Origin: an uncultured Clostridia bacterium
GTDB lineage: Bacteria; Bacillota; Clostridia; Lachnospirales; Lachnospiraceae
Direction of reading: 5' to 3'
Length of the DNA stretch: 58,004 bases
Assembly (NCBI GenBank): GCA_948467395.1
Contig: CAOKDX010000019.1
Span: forward strand, 1-58,004
The notes below the pieces were generated by a model. That model saw nothing but the letters and a program-made list of their open reading frames with translations. It was not told the origin of the DNA and made no database searches. This document shows, in pieces, positions 25,593 through 35,377 of the stretch (position 1 is the stretch's first letter; each line of letters opens with the position of its first letter). The position numbers and the translations under genes are program-made.

Positions 25593-26489
25593 ATGAAAGG
25601 TATTATATTAGCAGGTGGATCGGGAACCCGGCTGTATCCCCTGACTAAAGTAACCAGTAAACAGCTCCTGCCGATCTATGACAAGCCCATGATTTATTAT
25701 CCCATGTCGGTACTGATGAATGCAGGCATCCGTGATATCCTGATCATATCAACGCCAATGGATACCCCGCGGTTTCGGGAACTGCTGGGAGACGGAGCAC
25801 AGTTTGGCCTGAATCTGTCCTATGCCGTTCAGCCAAGTCCGGATGGACTGGCACAGGCATTTGTGATCGGCAGGGACTTTATTGGAGAGGATTCCGTAGC
25901 GATGGTGCTGGGAGATAATATTTTTGCCGGACACGGTCTGAATAAGAGACTGAAGGCAGCAGTAGAAAATGCGGAAACAGGTAAGGGGGCCACGATATTT
26001 GGATATTATGTGGACGATCCGGAACGTTTTGGGATAGTAGAATTTGACAGCGACGGCAGAGCCATATCCATTGAAGAAAAACCGGAGAATCCGAAAAGCA
26101 ATTATTGTGTGACCGGGCTGTACTTTTATGATAATAAGGTGGTGGATTATGCCGTTCATCTAAGGCCGTCGGCCCGGGGAGAGCTTGAGATCACAGATCT
26201 GAACCGGATCTATCTGGAGGAAAATATGCTGAATGTGGAACTTCTCGGCCAGGGATTTACCTGGCTGGATACCGGAACACATGAGAGTCTCGTAGATGCC
26301 ACAAATTTTGTCAAGACCATCGAAACACACCAGCACCGCAAAATTGCCTGTCTGGAGGAAATTGCATACCTGAATGGATGGATCACCAGGGAAGATGTGC
26401 TTGCCATCTACGAGGAAGTGAAGAAAAATCAGTATGGCCAGTATTTAATGGATGTGCTGGAAGGCAAATATATGGATGCGTTGTATTAG
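25593..26489 (+). CDS. rfbA: Glucose-1-phosphate thymidylyltransferase
   Basis: A 298-residue nucleotidyltransferase that makes dTDP-glucose from glucose-1-phosphate and dTTP, the first step of dTDP-L-rhamnose synthesis. The nucleotide-binding signature [17 protein letters not shown] opens the protein, with [19 protein letters not shown] and [10 protein letters not shown] in the expected order. Length is normal. It is first of four rhamnose genes in the order A, B, D, C. Confidence 0.95.
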   Translation: MKGIILAGGSGTRLYPLTKVTSKQLLPIYDKPMIYYPMSVLMNAGIRDILIISTPMDTPRFRELLGDGAQFGLNLSYAVQPSPDGLAQAFVIGRDFIGEDSVAMVLGDNIFAGHGLNKRLKAAVENAETGKGATIFGYYVDDPERFGIVEFDSDGRAISIEEKPENPKSNYCVTGLYFYDNKVVDYAVHLRPSARGELEITDLNRIYLEENMLNVELLGQGFTWLDTGTHESLVDATNFVKTIETHQHRKIACLEEIAYLNGWITREDVLAIYEEVKKNQYGQYLMDVLEGKYMDALY

Positions 26490-26511
26490 AATAGAGGAAG
26501 AGAGGTAAAAT

Positions 26512-27537
26512 ATGGGTAAGACAATTATCGTTACCGGCGGTGCCGGATTTATTGGAAGTAATTTTGTATTTTATATGCTTGACAGATATTCCGATTATCG
26601 GATCATCTGCCTGGACTGCCTGACATATGCGGGAAATCTGTCGACGCTTCAGCCAGTGATGGAGCATCCGAATTTCCGTTTTGTGAAGGAGAGCATAACA
26701 GACAGGGAAGCGGTATATCAGCTTTTTGAAGAGGAAAAACCGGATGTGGTTGTAAATTTTGCGGCGGAGAGCCACGTGGACCGTTCCATAGAGAATCCTC
26801 AGGTATTTCTGGATACCAATATTATAGGGACTTCGGTGTTGATGGATGCCTGCCGCAAGTATGGTATCGAGCGATACCATCAGGTTTCTACGGATGAGGT
26901 CTACGGTGATCTCCCCTTGGATCGTCCAGATCTTTTCTTTACCGAGGACACGCCGATCCATACCTCAAGTCCGTATTCGTCCAGCAAGGCGGCTGCCGAT
27001 CTCCTTGTTCTTGCCTACCACAGAACCTATGGCCTTCCCGTAACCATCAGCCGCTGTTCCAACAACTATGGACCGTATCATTTCCCGGAAAAGCTCATTC
27101 CACTGATGATTGCCAATGCCTTAAATGACAAGCCGCTCCCTGTATACGGCAAGGGTGAGAATGTCCGGGACTGGCTCTATGTGGAGGATCACTGTAAGGC
27201 CATCGACCTTATTATCCATAAGGGGCGTGTGGGTGAGGTTTATAATGTGGGCGGCCATAATGAGATGAAAAATATTGATATCGTGAAGATGATCTGCAAG
27301 GCACTGGATAAACCGGAGAGCCTGATTACCTATGTGACAGACCGAAAGGGACATGATATGAGATATGCCATAGATCCCACAAAGATCCATAATGAGCTGG
27401 GCTGGCTTCCCGAGACTAAGTTTGAGGATGGAATACAAAAGACGATTCAGTGGTATCTGGATCATAAGGAATGGTGGGAAACTATAATTTCTGGTGAGTA
27501 TCAGAATTATTATGAAAAGATGTATGGAAATCGGTAA
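26512..27537 (+). CDS. rfbB: dTDP-glucose 4,6-dehydratase
   Basis: A 341-residue extended SDR converting dTDP-glucose to dTDP-4-keto-6-deoxyglucose. The NAD site is TGGAGFIGSNF, the catalytic segment STDEVYGDL contains Asp-Glu, and Tyr/Lys are in YSSSKAAADLL. NNYGPYHFPEKLIPL and GKGENVRDWLYVEDH are family hallmarks. AGGAAGAGAGG precedes the ATG. Confidence 0.95.
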   Translation: MGKTIIVTGGAGFIGSNFVFYMLDRYSDYRIICLDCLTYAGNLSTLQPVMEHPNFRFVKESITDREAVYQLFEEEKPDVVVNFAAESHVDRSIENPQVFLDTNIIGTSVLMDACRKYGIERYHQVSTDEVYGDLPLDRPDLFFTEDTPIHTSSPYSSSKAAADLLVLAYHRTYGLPVTISRCSNNYGPYHFPEKLIPLMIANALNDKPLPVYGKGENVRDWLYVEDHCKAIDLIIHKGRVGEVYNVGGHNEMKNIDIVKMICKALDKPESLITYVTDRKGHDMRYAIDPTKIHNELGWLPETKFEDGIQKTIQWYLDHKEWWETIISGEYQNYYEKMYGNR

Positions 27538-27563
27538 TGTGCTGTTGAAAAAGGAGAATGGCT

Positions 27564-28505
27564 ATGAAGGTGCTGGTGACAGGGGTAGGCGGTCAATTGG
27601 GGCATGATGTGATGAATGAACTGGCAAAGCGGGGACACGAGGGGAGTGGTTCTGGCCTCGCAGCAGTCTACAGTGGTATACCGGATGGAACAGCCGTGAC
27701 CAGGATGCCATATTATTGTATGGATATTACTGATTCTACTGCGGTAGAGAATGTATTTTCCAAAGTCCGTCCAGATGCTGTCGTGCACTGTGCAGCATGG
27801 ACTGCTGTGGATTCTGCCGAGGAAAATGGCAACAGGGAAAAGGCAGCCAGAATCAATGTGGATGGGACAGAGAATATCGTTCGGGCCTGCCGGAAGGCGG
27901 GGTGCAGGCTGATGTACCTTTCCACCGATTATGTCTTTGACGGACGGGGTGACACGCCGTGGGATCCGGACTGTAAGGCCTATGCTCCACTGAATGTGTA
28001 TGGAAGGACAAAATTAGAAGGCGAATTTGTTGTGGCAGAACAGCTTTCCAGATATTTTATTGTCCGAATTGCATGGGTGTTCGGAGTGAACGGCAATAAC
28101 TTTATCAGGACAATGCTGCGACTGGGAAAGGATCATGAACAGCTGTCCGTTGTAAATGACCAGATAGGGACGCCAACTTACACATATGATCTGGCAAGGC
28201 TTATTGTGGATATGATTGAGACAGAGAAATATGGGTATTATCATGCTACCAATGAGGGCGGCTATATCAGCTGGTATGATTTTGCTGTGGAGATATTCCG
28301 GCAGGCTGCAGAGCTGGGGCATGAAGAGTATGATAAAGACCATCTGCAGGTCAGGTCAGTTACTACGGAGGAGTATGGTGCTTCTAAGGCGAGACGTCCG
28401 TTTAATTCAAGACTTGATAAAAGTAAGCTCAAAGCAAATGGGTTTGAACTGCTGCCGGTATGGCAGGATGCATTACACAGGTATTTGAAGATCGTTGGAT
28501 TATAG
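27564..28505 (+). CDS. rfbD: dTDP-4-dehydrorhamnose reductase
   Basis: A 313-residue SDR giving dTDP-L-rhamnose. It has GVGGQLGHDV at the N-terminus, YLSTDYVFDG, Tyr/Lys in YGRTKLEGE, and VRIAWVFG. ATG at 27564 has AAGGAG seven bases upstream; an ATG six bases earlier is too close to that site. About 20 residues near 28-45 are longer than in many homologues. Confidence 0.93.
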   Translation: MKVLVTGVGGQLGHDVMNELAKRGHEGSGSGLAAVYSGIPDGTAVTRMPYYCMDITDSTAVENVFSKVRPDAVVHCAAWTAVDSAEENGNREKAARINVDGTENIVRACRKAGCRLMYLSTDYVFDGRGDTPWDPDCKAYAPLNVYGRTKLEGEFVVAEQLSRYFIVRIAWVFGVNGNNFIRTMLRLGKDHEQLSVVNDQIGTPTYTYDLARLIVDMIETEKYGYYHATNEGGYISWYDFAVEIFRQAAELGHEEYDKDHLQVRSVTTEEYGASKARRPFNSRLDKSKLKANGFELLPVWQDALHRYLKIVGL

Positions 28506-28523
28506 AATAAAATGGAGGAAAGT

Positions 28524-29129
28524 ATGGGACAGATTAAGGTTGAAAGGAATGCAGGAGGCATCGAGGGTGTGAACGTGATCGAACCTGCTGTTCATGGGGA
28601 CAGCAGGGGCTATTTTATGGAGACATATAATCAAAACGATATGGCGGAGGCAGGGCTGAATTATGTATTTGTACAGGATAATCAGTCAAGCTCGCCCAAA
28701 GGAGTATTGAGGGGGCTTCATTTTCAGAAAGAACACCCTCAGGGAAAGCTGGTCCGGGTAATTCGCGGCAGGGTGTTTGATGTGGTAGTGGATCTTAGGG
28801 AGGATTCCGACACCTTCGGTAAGTGGTTTGGCATTGAGTTGACAGAGGAAAATAAGAAACAGATCCTGATCCCAAAAGGGTTTGCTCATGGATATCTGGT
28901 ACTCAGTGACTGGGCAGAGTTCTGCTATAAATGTACCGACTTCTATCATCCTGGCGATGAGGGAGGGCTTGTCTGGAATGATCCGGACATTGGCATAGAA
29001 TGGCCGGAGATCCGCGGAGAATATCCCGGAAACGGTGCCTGCAGCGGATATACTCTGACGGATGGTTTCCCATTAAAGATGAACGAGAGGGATCAGAATT
29101 GGGCGGGGATAAAGGAGTATAGACGATGA
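28524..29129 (+). CDS. rfbC: dTDP-4-dehydrorhamnose 3,5-epimerase
   Basis: A 201-residue cupin-fold epimerase. Hallmarks are DSRGYFMETYN, QDNQSSSPKGVLRGLHFQ with the catalytic His, VFDVVVDLR, and IPKGFAHGYLVLSD. The ATG at 28524 follows GGAGG at six bases; the ATG at 28512 overlaps that site. The stop overlaps the following gene start (ATGA). Confidence 0.94.
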   Translation: MGQIKVERNAGGIEGVNVIEPAVHGDSRGYFMETYNQNDMAEAGLNYVFVQDNQSSSPKGVLRGLHFQKEHPQGKLVRVIRGRVFDVVVDLREDSDTFGKWFGIELTEENKKQILIPKGFAHGYLVLSDWAEFCYKCTDFYHPGDEGGLVWNDPDIGIEWPEIRGEYPGNGACSGYTLTDGFPLKMNERDQNWAGIKEYRR

Positions 29130-29809
29130 AGAGGACAGTGGCAGCAGCGGCGGCAGTGACAGCCCTTTTGGGAATATTTGCTGCGGCACCGCCGGCAGCA
29201 GTACAGGCAAAGACATATAAAAAAGGGTTTGCCTATCAGAAAATATCTTCTGAAATGAAATCCCAAATGACAGGAAGATCGTTTCCCAAATCAGGGGCTA
29301 AAATATCTTTTTCCGATCTCCGGGAGGTCCGGGTCAGATACTATGATTTTAAAGGCAAGGTAAGAACCGGCTCCCTGGTTGTAAATAAGAAGATTGCCTT
29401 GAAGACGGCTAAAATTTTTTATGAACTCTACCAGATCAGATATCCAGTGCAGAGAATCCGGCCTATCGATATGTATGAGGCAGACGATACGCGGTCCATG
29501 GAGGCAAATAATACATCTGCCTTTAATTACCGAAGGGTTCAGGGAAGCACAAAGCTCTCCATGCACAGTAAGGGTCTGGCTATTGACCTCAATCCCCGTA
29601 TCAACCCCTGTATCCGGAATGGCGTGGTGGACCCTCCCGGCGGGAAGATATATAAAAACCGTAATGTCGGGAAATGCAGGGGAAAGTACAGGAAGTATAT
29701 GATCCATAAAGGAGACAGGGTGTATAAGATCTTCAAAAAATATGGGTTTAAATGGGGCGGGGAATGGTATTCCTTAAAAGATTACCAGCATTTTGAGTAT
29801 ACAGGTTAA
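29126..29809 (+). CDS. Secreted M15-family (D-Ala-D-Ala carboxypeptidase/endopeptidase-like) protein
   Basis: A 227-residue protein with a signal peptide (basic start, Ala-rich core, AQAK-like cleavage near residue 28). The zinc site is SMHSKGLAIDLNP (His and Asp) and the C-terminal YQHFEYTG (His and Glu), as in M15 peptidases that cut peptidoglycan stem peptides. GGEWYSLKD is the usual segment before the last His. It is coupled to rfbC by a four-base overlap, tying cell-wall cleavage to rhamnose polymer synthesis. Whether it is an endolysin-like L,D-endopeptidase or a carboxypeptidase is not resolved. Confidence 0.85.
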   Translation: MKRTVAAAAAVTALLGIFAAAPPAAVQAKTYKKGFAYQKISSEMKSQMTGRSFPKSGAKISFSDLREVRVRYYDFKGKVRTGSLVVNKKIALKTAKIFYELYQIRYPVQRIRPIDMYEADDTRSMEANNTSAFNYRRVQGSTKLSMHSKGLAIDLNPRINPCIRNGVVDPPGGKIYKNRNVGKCRGKYRKYMIHKGDRVYKIFKKYGFKWGGEWYSLKDYQHFEYTG

Positions 29810-29853
29810 ATAAGGAATATATTATCCAGCATGCATGATTTCTAGTATATGGC

Positions 29854-29901
29854 AAAAGAGCTGCTGCAAAGAGGAATCACTCTTTTTGCAGCAGCTCTTT
29901 T
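29854..29901. terminator. Bidirectional intrinsic terminator between convergent genes
   Basis: AAAGAGCTGCTGCAAA (from 29854) pairs with TTTGCAGCAGCTCTTT (to about 29900); the A-run on one side and T-run on the other make it usable in both directions. It lies between the M15 peptidase (plus) and the SpoIID-like gene (minus). Confidence 0.88.
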
Positions 29902-29921
29902 CTATATGGGGATCCATATTT

Positions 29922-31154
29922 TTATATAAGCTCGGCGATGCGGCTGACGCCGACGTAGATCTGCGAGATTTTATACCAGGTCCGGAATCCCACGATGCCA
30001 TCCTGGGTGAGGTTAAAGATTTTCTGGAATGTCTTAACGGCTTCCTCCGTCCTTGGACCGAAGATTCCGTCCTCAGCTATCTTTGGTATCAGCGGATAGG
30101 CTCCCGCAATCACGTTGAGCTGGCGCTGCATCTGTCTCACCTTGTCGCCCGTAGAACCCTGCCGCAGGGGAGTTCCCGGGTAGGAGGAGGGTACGCCGGA
30201 GATTTCTTCTGTCTCATTGATATAAATGGAATCGCCATAATAGTTTCGCAGTATTTCAATGGCCGTGTAACCCTGGTCCCCCAGTGATTTGGATCCCCAC
30301 TGGCTCATCCAGTTCGGGCAGGATACATTTTTGCCGTCGCAGTACTGGGTCAGGATTGGCTGCTGCACATTGGGCCGCGAGAGGAAGTTGCTGAATATCT
30401 CATCCACCACTGTGGATATGCTCTCGAAGATATTTCGGTTCGGGATCCATTTGTGGTCGTAAGCCGTGGAGGTGGTTATGGTAAACTCATAGCCCTTGTT
30501 GCGATACCATTCCGTATATACTCTGTTCAGCGTAAAGGACTGGATGGCCAGTACATTTGCCTGGATTGTGGACTCCGGCCAGGTGGAGTAGATCTCACTG
30601 CTTGCCACATTTTTAATATAATCACGGTATCTTACATAATAGTTCTTTGCTCCCGGATCAGACGGCGGACCGTCGTGAACAACGACGAATTCTGGTATGA
30701 CTACACGGGACAGGACGATCTCACCCGTCTCATCTACTGTTTTGATCTCGCTTTCTGCGATCTTCGGCGGGTAGTCGCCCCACAATGTGTGGTCCGGGAT
30801 CACGAAGAGCTCGGCGCTGTCAGGCTCTGCCGTGTCTGCAGGAATCAGACTTACATCCTGGATGGCAGTTTCTCCAGAGAAGATTTCGGCACCGTTCACC
30901 TCCACTGTTTCAAATCCCGGTGCGCTGATGTATATAGTATATTCCGAATATGGTTTGTCAGCTGTGGGGTCCATGGAGTATTCCAGAGGCGGAGCCTCCA
31001 GTTCAACATTATTCAGCTGCCCCTGTGCATCCGTGCGGGCTTCTTCGATGGTCTGTCCGGGGGCATTTTCCGTTGTGATCCGTATGGTGGCGCCCTCCAC
31101 AGGACGGCTGGTATTATCAGATATAACATTGACATTTAATTTTCCATATTCCAT
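29922..31154 (-). CDS. SpoIID/LytB-like protein with peptidoglycan-binding domain
   Basis: A 410-residue protein without a signal peptide. Residues 1-100 form a carboxypeptidase-regulatory-like beta domain (KLNVNVISDNTSRPVEGATI, later IYISAPGFETVEVNG). The middle, about 140-310, is SpoIID/LytB-like (VRYRDYIKNVASSEIY, then IQANVLAIQSFTLNRVY and ITTSTAYDHKW). The last 80 residues are a PG_binding_1 repeat (LRQGSTGDKVRQMQRQLN, GIFGPRTEEAVKTFQ). The start at 31154 follows GGAGG; a start 12 bases further out lies on the ribosome site. Probably acts on spore or vegetative peptidoglycan. Confidence 0.82.
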   Translation of the reverse strand: MEYGKLNVNVISDNTSRPVEGATIRITTENAPGQTIEEARTDAQGQLNNVELEAPPLEYSMDPTADKPYSEYTIYISAPGFETVEVNGAEIFSGETAIQDVSLIPADTAEPDSAELFVIPDHTLWGDYPPKIAESEIKTVDETGEIVLSRVVIPEFVVVHDGPPSDPGAKNYYVRYRDYIKNVASSEIYSTWPESTIQANVLAIQSFTLNRVYTEWYRNKGYEFTITTSTAYDHKWIPNRNIFESISTVVDEIFSNFLSRPNVQQPILTQYCDGKNVSCPNWMSQWGSKSLGDQGYTAIEILRNYYGDSIYINETEEISGVPSSYPGTPLRQGSTGDKVRQMQRQLNVIAGAYPLIPKIAEDGIFGPRTEEAVKTFQKIFNLTQDGIVGFRTWYKISQIYVGVSRIAELI

Positions 31155-31222
31155 GCTAACCTCCATGAAATGGATAGATTCACTTTATTATATGAACAAT
31201 CTGTGAAAACGGTGAATTTTGC

Positions 31223-31275
31223 TTGACATTTTGTCTCGGAGGGATATAATTAACTTGCTAATTGTTTATAAGCTA
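31223..31275 (+). promoter_or_regulatory. Sigma-A promoter and possible MarR operator
   Basis: TTGACA (31223-31228) and TATAAT (31245-31250) are separated by 16 bases. Immediately downstream are an AATTA...TAATT dyad and two copies of GCTAATT, a layout expected for autoregulation by the MarR protein encoded next. The operator reading is inference. Confidence 0.8.
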
Positions 31276-31299
31276 ATTATCTGGAGGGGAGGTTTGTGA

Positions 31300-31800
31300 G
31301 TGAGAGAAAGAGAGCCGGCAGATGAATATGAGCCAAGAGAGGTTACCCGGCGCATGATTCTGGCCAGCCAGCTGCACAGGAGAATGCTGGAAAATAATCT
31401 GGAGGGAAGCGGGATCCACCGGGCTCAGCACCGTCTTCTGATGGCGCTGGCCTGCGATCCGTTTCCGTCCCAGGTGGAGCTGGCGCGAAAACTCGAAATA
31501 TCTCCTGCCACTATAGCCGTTTCGCTAAAAACACTGGAGAAGGCGGGGCTGATCAGGAAACGGATGCGTCAGGAGGACAACCGGGTAAACTTTGTGGAAC
31601 TGACAGAGAGAGGGCGCCGCGTCGTGGAGGATAGCAGGGATTTTTTTGACATGCTGGACAGACAGATGTATCGGGGCTTTACCAGGGATGAAAGAAAACA
31701 GTTCAGCCATTTCCTGGAGCGCATGTATGAAAATATGCAGGGAATGGCGGAGAAACAGAAAACAGGAGGTGCAGGATGGGACAATACAAAAAATATATAA
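31300..31800 (+). CDS. MarR-family transcriptional regulator
   Basis: A 166-residue winged-helix regulator. The helix-turn-helix covers SQVELARKLEISPATIAVSL, followed by KTLEKAGLIRKR and the wing RQEDNRVNFVELTERG. The start is GTG at 31300 with GGAGGGGAGG upstream. It overlaps the first ABC exporter gene, so it very likely represses this three-gene operon and is relieved by a transported or toxic compound. Confidence 0.88.
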   Translation: MREREPADEYEPREVTRRMILASQLHRRMLENNLEGSGIHRAQHRLLMALACDPFPSQVELARKLEISPATIAVSLKTLEKAGLIRKRMRQEDNRVNFVELTERGRRVVEDSRDFFDMLDRQMYRGFTRDERKQFSHFLERMYENMQGMAEKQKTGGAGWDNTKNI

Positions 31801-33530
31801 AACCCTATTTATCTGCTTTTATCCTCGGTCCGGTCTTTATGATCGTTGAGGTTTTGGGGGAGATAATACTCCCAAAGCTTATGGCGGTGATCATCAATAT
31901 CGGCTGCGGGGCAGAGCACGGCGTAGAAGCCAGAGGAACCGGATTTATTATTATGATGGGGGCGGCAATGATTCTGACAGCGTTTTTAATGATGCTGGGA
32001 GGGGTTCTGGGAGCCTATTTCGCCATCAAAGCATCCGTGAATTTTGCCGCAGATCTGAGACATGATGTGTTTGCCAAGGTGCAGAAATTTTCCTTTGCCA
32101 ATATTGAGAAATTTTCAACGGGATCTCTGGTGACCCGGCTTACCAATGACATTACCAATATCCAGAATGTGGTGGCCATGGCCCTGAGAATGATGCTGCG
32201 GGCGCCGGGGATGCTGATCGGCGGAATGATCATGGCATTTCTCATCAATGCCAAGCTGGCAATGGTATTTTGCGTTGTAATACCTCTTTTGATCGTGGTG
32301 CTTGCCATTATTATGAAGACAGCTTTTCCGCGATTTGATGTGATGCAGAAGAAAATTGACGCACTGAATTCACGGATTCAGGAAAATATTACGAACCAGC
32401 GCGTGGTCAAGTCCTTTGTCCGGGATGATTTTGAGAAAGAAACCTTTGATCAGGCCAGCAACGAGCTGAAAGATAAGACACTTCGGGCCATGAAGGTAGT
32501 GATTGCCACCATACCGGTAATGACACTGGCAATGAATGTTACGACGATTGCTGTCGTATGGTTTGGAGGCAAACAGATTCTGGTGGGGGATATGCCGGTG
32601 GGGGATCTGACTGCATTTACTACATATGTAGTCCAGATACTTATGTCCCTGATGATGGTTTCCATGATCTTTATCCAGGGTTCCCGTGCGGTTGCCTCTT
32701 CCCGTCGTATCACTGCTGTGCTGGATACGGAGATCGATCTGAATGATGACGAAGTGAAAGACAGGGACAGGAAGGTTACAAGCGGAAGAATTGAATTCCG
32801 GGGTGTGGGATTCCGTTATTACAAGAAGCATAAGCGAAATGTACTGCAGGACATCAGCTTCTGTGCGGAGCCGGGAGAAGTGATTGGCATTATTGGTTCA
32901 ACGGGAGCCGGGAAGAGTTCACTTGTACAGCTGATCCCGCGTCTGTATGACTGCGACGAGGGCGAGGTGCTGGTGGACGGCATCAATGTAAAGGATTATA
33001 CCCTGGAAAATCTAAGAAATGGCGTGGCTATGGTACTTCAGAAGAATACGCTGTTCTCTGGCACCATTATGGATAATCTTCGATGGGGAGACGAAAATGC
33101 CACAGACCAGGAGGTATTTGCCATGGCAGACGCCGCGCAGGCAGATTTGTTTGTAAGAGATTTTACTGACGGATATGAGACGGAGCTGGGTCAGGGCGGT
33201 GTCAATGTGTCCGGCGGGCAGAAGCAGAGATTGTGCATTGCCAGAGCTTTACTGAAGAAACCGAAGATCCTGATTCTGGACGACAGTACCAGTGCAGTGG
33301 ATACAGCCACGGAGGCCAGGATCCGGCAGAGCTTTGAGACAACGCTGAAGGACACGACCAAGCTGATCATTGCGCAGCGTATATCCTCTGTGGAGCCGGC
33401 GGACCGGATTCTTGTTATGGAGGAGGGACGCATTGTTGGTCAGGGGACACACAGGGAGCTTATGGAGAACTGTGAACCTTATCAGGAAATCTATTATTCG
33501 CAGAAGGACAGAGAGGAGGCGGCAGGATGA
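31776..33530 (+). CDS. ABC exporter half-transporter, first subunit
   Basis: A 584-residue protein with an N-terminal six-helix exporter domain (about 1-310) and a C-terminal ATPase. Walker A is GSTGAGKSS, the signature VSGGQKQRLCIARAL and Walker B ILILDDSTSAVD. The residue after the Walker B Asp is Asp instead of the catalytic Glu, so its own site should be the degenerate one of a heterodimer. It overlaps the MarR gene at its start and the partner gene at its end (ATGA). Substrate unknown; drug or lipid export is typical. Confidence 0.9.
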   Translation: MGQYKKYIKPYLSAFILGPVFMIVEVLGEIILPKLMAVIINIGCGAEHGVEARGTGFIIMMGAAMILTAFLMMLGGVLGAYFAIKASVNFAADLRHDVFAKVQKFSFANIEKFSTGSLVTRLTNDITNIQNVVAMALRMMLRAPGMLIGGMIMAFLINAKLAMVFCVVIPLLIVVLAIIMKTAFPRFDVMQKKIDALNSRIQENITNQRVVKSFVRDDFEKETFDQASNELKDKTLRAMKVVIATIPVMTLAMNVTTIAVVWFGGKQILVGDMPVGDLTAFTTYVVQILMSLMMVSMIFIQGSRAVASSRRITAVLDTEIDLNDDEVKDRDRKVTSGRIEFRGVGFRYYKKHKRNVLQDISFCAEPGEVIGIIGSTGAGKSSLVQLIPRLYDCDEGEVLVDGINVKDYTLENLRNGVAMVLQKNTLFSGTIMDNLRWGDENATDQEVFAMADAAQADLFVRDFTDGYETELGQGGVNVSGGQKQRLCIARALLKKPKILILDDSTSAVDTATEARIRQSFETTLKDTTKLIIAQRISSVEPADRILVMEEGRIVGQGTHRELMENCEPYQEIYYSQKDREEAAG

Positions 33531-35377
33531 GTAGAGGACCAGGCGGTCACGGCCCCGGACATGGACCGGGAGCTATGAGAGGAGGAAAACCGAAGAATGC
33601 GGGAGCTGCCATCGGAAGATTGTTCTCTTATATGAAGAGAGACAGAGGCTGGGTGGCAGCGGCGATGCTCTGTGTGGTGATCAGCAGTGCAACTATGCTG
33701 GCCGGTTCTTATATGCTCAAACCCATTATTGATCATCTCACTAATTCAGCCAGGGCCATTCTGGAGGCACAGGCAGGGGAGCGGGCAGCACTCATTGCAT
33801 CGGCCACAGGGACATTGCTGTATAGCGTTCTTACTATGCTGGCAGTTTACGGTGCCGGGATTCTGTCCAGTTATCTGCAGCAGCGCATCATGATCGGTGT
33901 GTCCCAGAGGGCGTTGATCCGGATCAGGAAGGATCTCTTTGATCATCTGCAGGATATGCCGGTGCGTTATTTTGATACTAATAGTGTGGGAGATATTATG
34001 AGCCGGTTTACCAATGATGTTGACGCCATCGGCGAACTTCTGAATAATACGGTGACACAGCTTGTGTCAGGGATAATAAGTATTGTCGGTACACTTGTCA
34101 TAATGCTGGCCAATAATGTATGGCTGACGCTGATTACTATTGTAATGGTGCCGGTGATGGTCAAGGCGGGAGGAACCATTGCGAAGAAGAGTTCTTCTTA
34201 TTACAGGGAACAACAGAATGCGCTGGGATCCCTGAATGGTTATATTGAGGAGACAGTGACGGGCCAGAAGGTAGTAAAGGTATTCTGCCACGAGGAGAAG
34301 GCGGTGGAGGATTTTACATCACTGAATGATACGCTGAGGGAGAAACAGATCAGGGCTCAGTTCTTTGGTGGAATCATGGGGCCGGTTATGGGAAATATCG
34401 GGCAGATCTGTTATGGGCTCACGGCTGCGGTGGGAGCGCTTTTCCTGTTGAAAGGATCCCTGTCTGTGGGGGGGCTGACTATCTTTGTGGGATATTCCAG
34501 GCAATTCAGCCGGCCCATCAATGAGCTGTCTATGCAGGTGAATACGATTTTCTCAGCACTTGCCGGAGCAGAGAGGGTCTTTACGGTTATGGACATGGAA
34601 CCGGAACAGGCCGATCCGGCGGACGCGGTGGAGATGAAGGAGGTGAAGGGCGAGGTCATACTGGATCACGTAACCTTTGGCTATCATCCGGATAAGGTGA
34701 TACTGAAAGATATCAGCCTGTATGCCCATGCTGGACAGAAGGTGGCGTTTGTCGGTTCCACCGGAGCGGGAAAGACTACAATTACAAATCTTCTCAACCG
34801 CTTTTATGATATCGAGGAGGGAACGATAACCATTGACGGCATAGATCTGAAGCAATACAAAAGAGAGAGCCTGCGCAGTCATATTGCCATGGTTCTGCAG
34901 GATACCCATCTGTTCAGCGGCACAGTCCGGGAAAATATCCGGTATGGACGTCCAGACGCCACAGATGAGGAGGTGGAACAGGCGGCGAAGACAGCCAGCG
35001 CCCATTCCTTTATTATGAGACTGGAGGATGGTTACGATACGATGCTGGAGGGAGACGGTACGAATCTGAGCCAGGGGCAGAGGCAGCTGTTAAATATTGC
35101 CAGAGCCGCTATTTCAGTGGCGCCTATCCTGGTTCTGGATGAGGCCACAAGCTCGGTTGACACCCGGACGGAGATGCATATTGACCACGGCATGGAACGT
35201 CTGATGAAGAACCGTACGACCTTTGTAATCGCCCATCGTCTGTCCACTGTGCGCAATGCGGACTGCATCATGGTTCTGGAGCAGGGGGAGATTATGGAGC
35301 GTGGCACCCATGAGGAACTACTGGGACAGAAAGGAAGATACTACCAGCTGTACACGGGAGCGGTGGAGCTTGCTTAG
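33527..35377 (+). CDS. ABC exporter half-transporter, second subunit
   Basis: A 616-residue partner of the preceding protein. It has a Gly/Pro/His-rich N-terminal tail of about 25 residues (GPGGHGPGHGPG), then six helices and an ATPase with GSTGAGKTT, LSQGQRQLLNIARAA and ILVLDEATSSVD, which keeps the catalytic Glu. Together the two subunits would make an asymmetric exporter of the BmrCD/TM287-288 kind. The His-rich tail is an unexplained addition. Confidence 0.9.
   Translation: MSRGPGGHGPGHGPGAMRGGKPKNAGAAIGRLFSYMKRDRGWVAAAMLCVVISSATMLAGSYMLKPIIDHLTNSARAILEAQAGERAALIASATGTLLYSVLTMLAVYGAGILSSYLQQRIMIGVSQRALIRIRKDLFDHLQDMPVRYFDTNSVGDIMSRFTNDVDAIGELLNNTVTQLVSGIISIVGTLVIMLANNVWLTLITIVMVPVMVKAGGTIAKKSSSYYREQQNALGSLNGYIEETVTGQKVVKVFCHEEKAVEDFTSLNDTLREKQIRAQFFGGIMGPVMGNIGQICYGLTAAVGALFLLKGSLSVGGLTIFVGYSRQFSRPINELSMQVNTIFSALAGAERVFTVMDMEPEQADPADAVEMKEVKGEVILDHVTFGYHPDKVILKDISLYAHAGQKVAFVGSTGAGKTTITNLLNRFYDIEEGTITIDGIDLKQYKRESLRSHIAMVLQDTHLFSGTVRENIRYGRPDATDEEVEQAAKTASAHSFIMRLEDGYDTMLEGDGTNLSQGQRQLLNIARAAISVAPILVLDEATSSVDTRTEMHIDHGMERLMKNRTTFVIAHRLSTVRNADCIMVLEQGEIMERGTHEELLGQKGRYYQLYTGAVELA

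Noticed and set aside
29835-30287. 150-codon plus-strand frame over the SpoIID-like gene
   Set aside because: The minus-strand gene has recognisable SpoIID-like and peptidoglycan-binding motifs; the plus frame overlaps the terminator and has no ribosome site.
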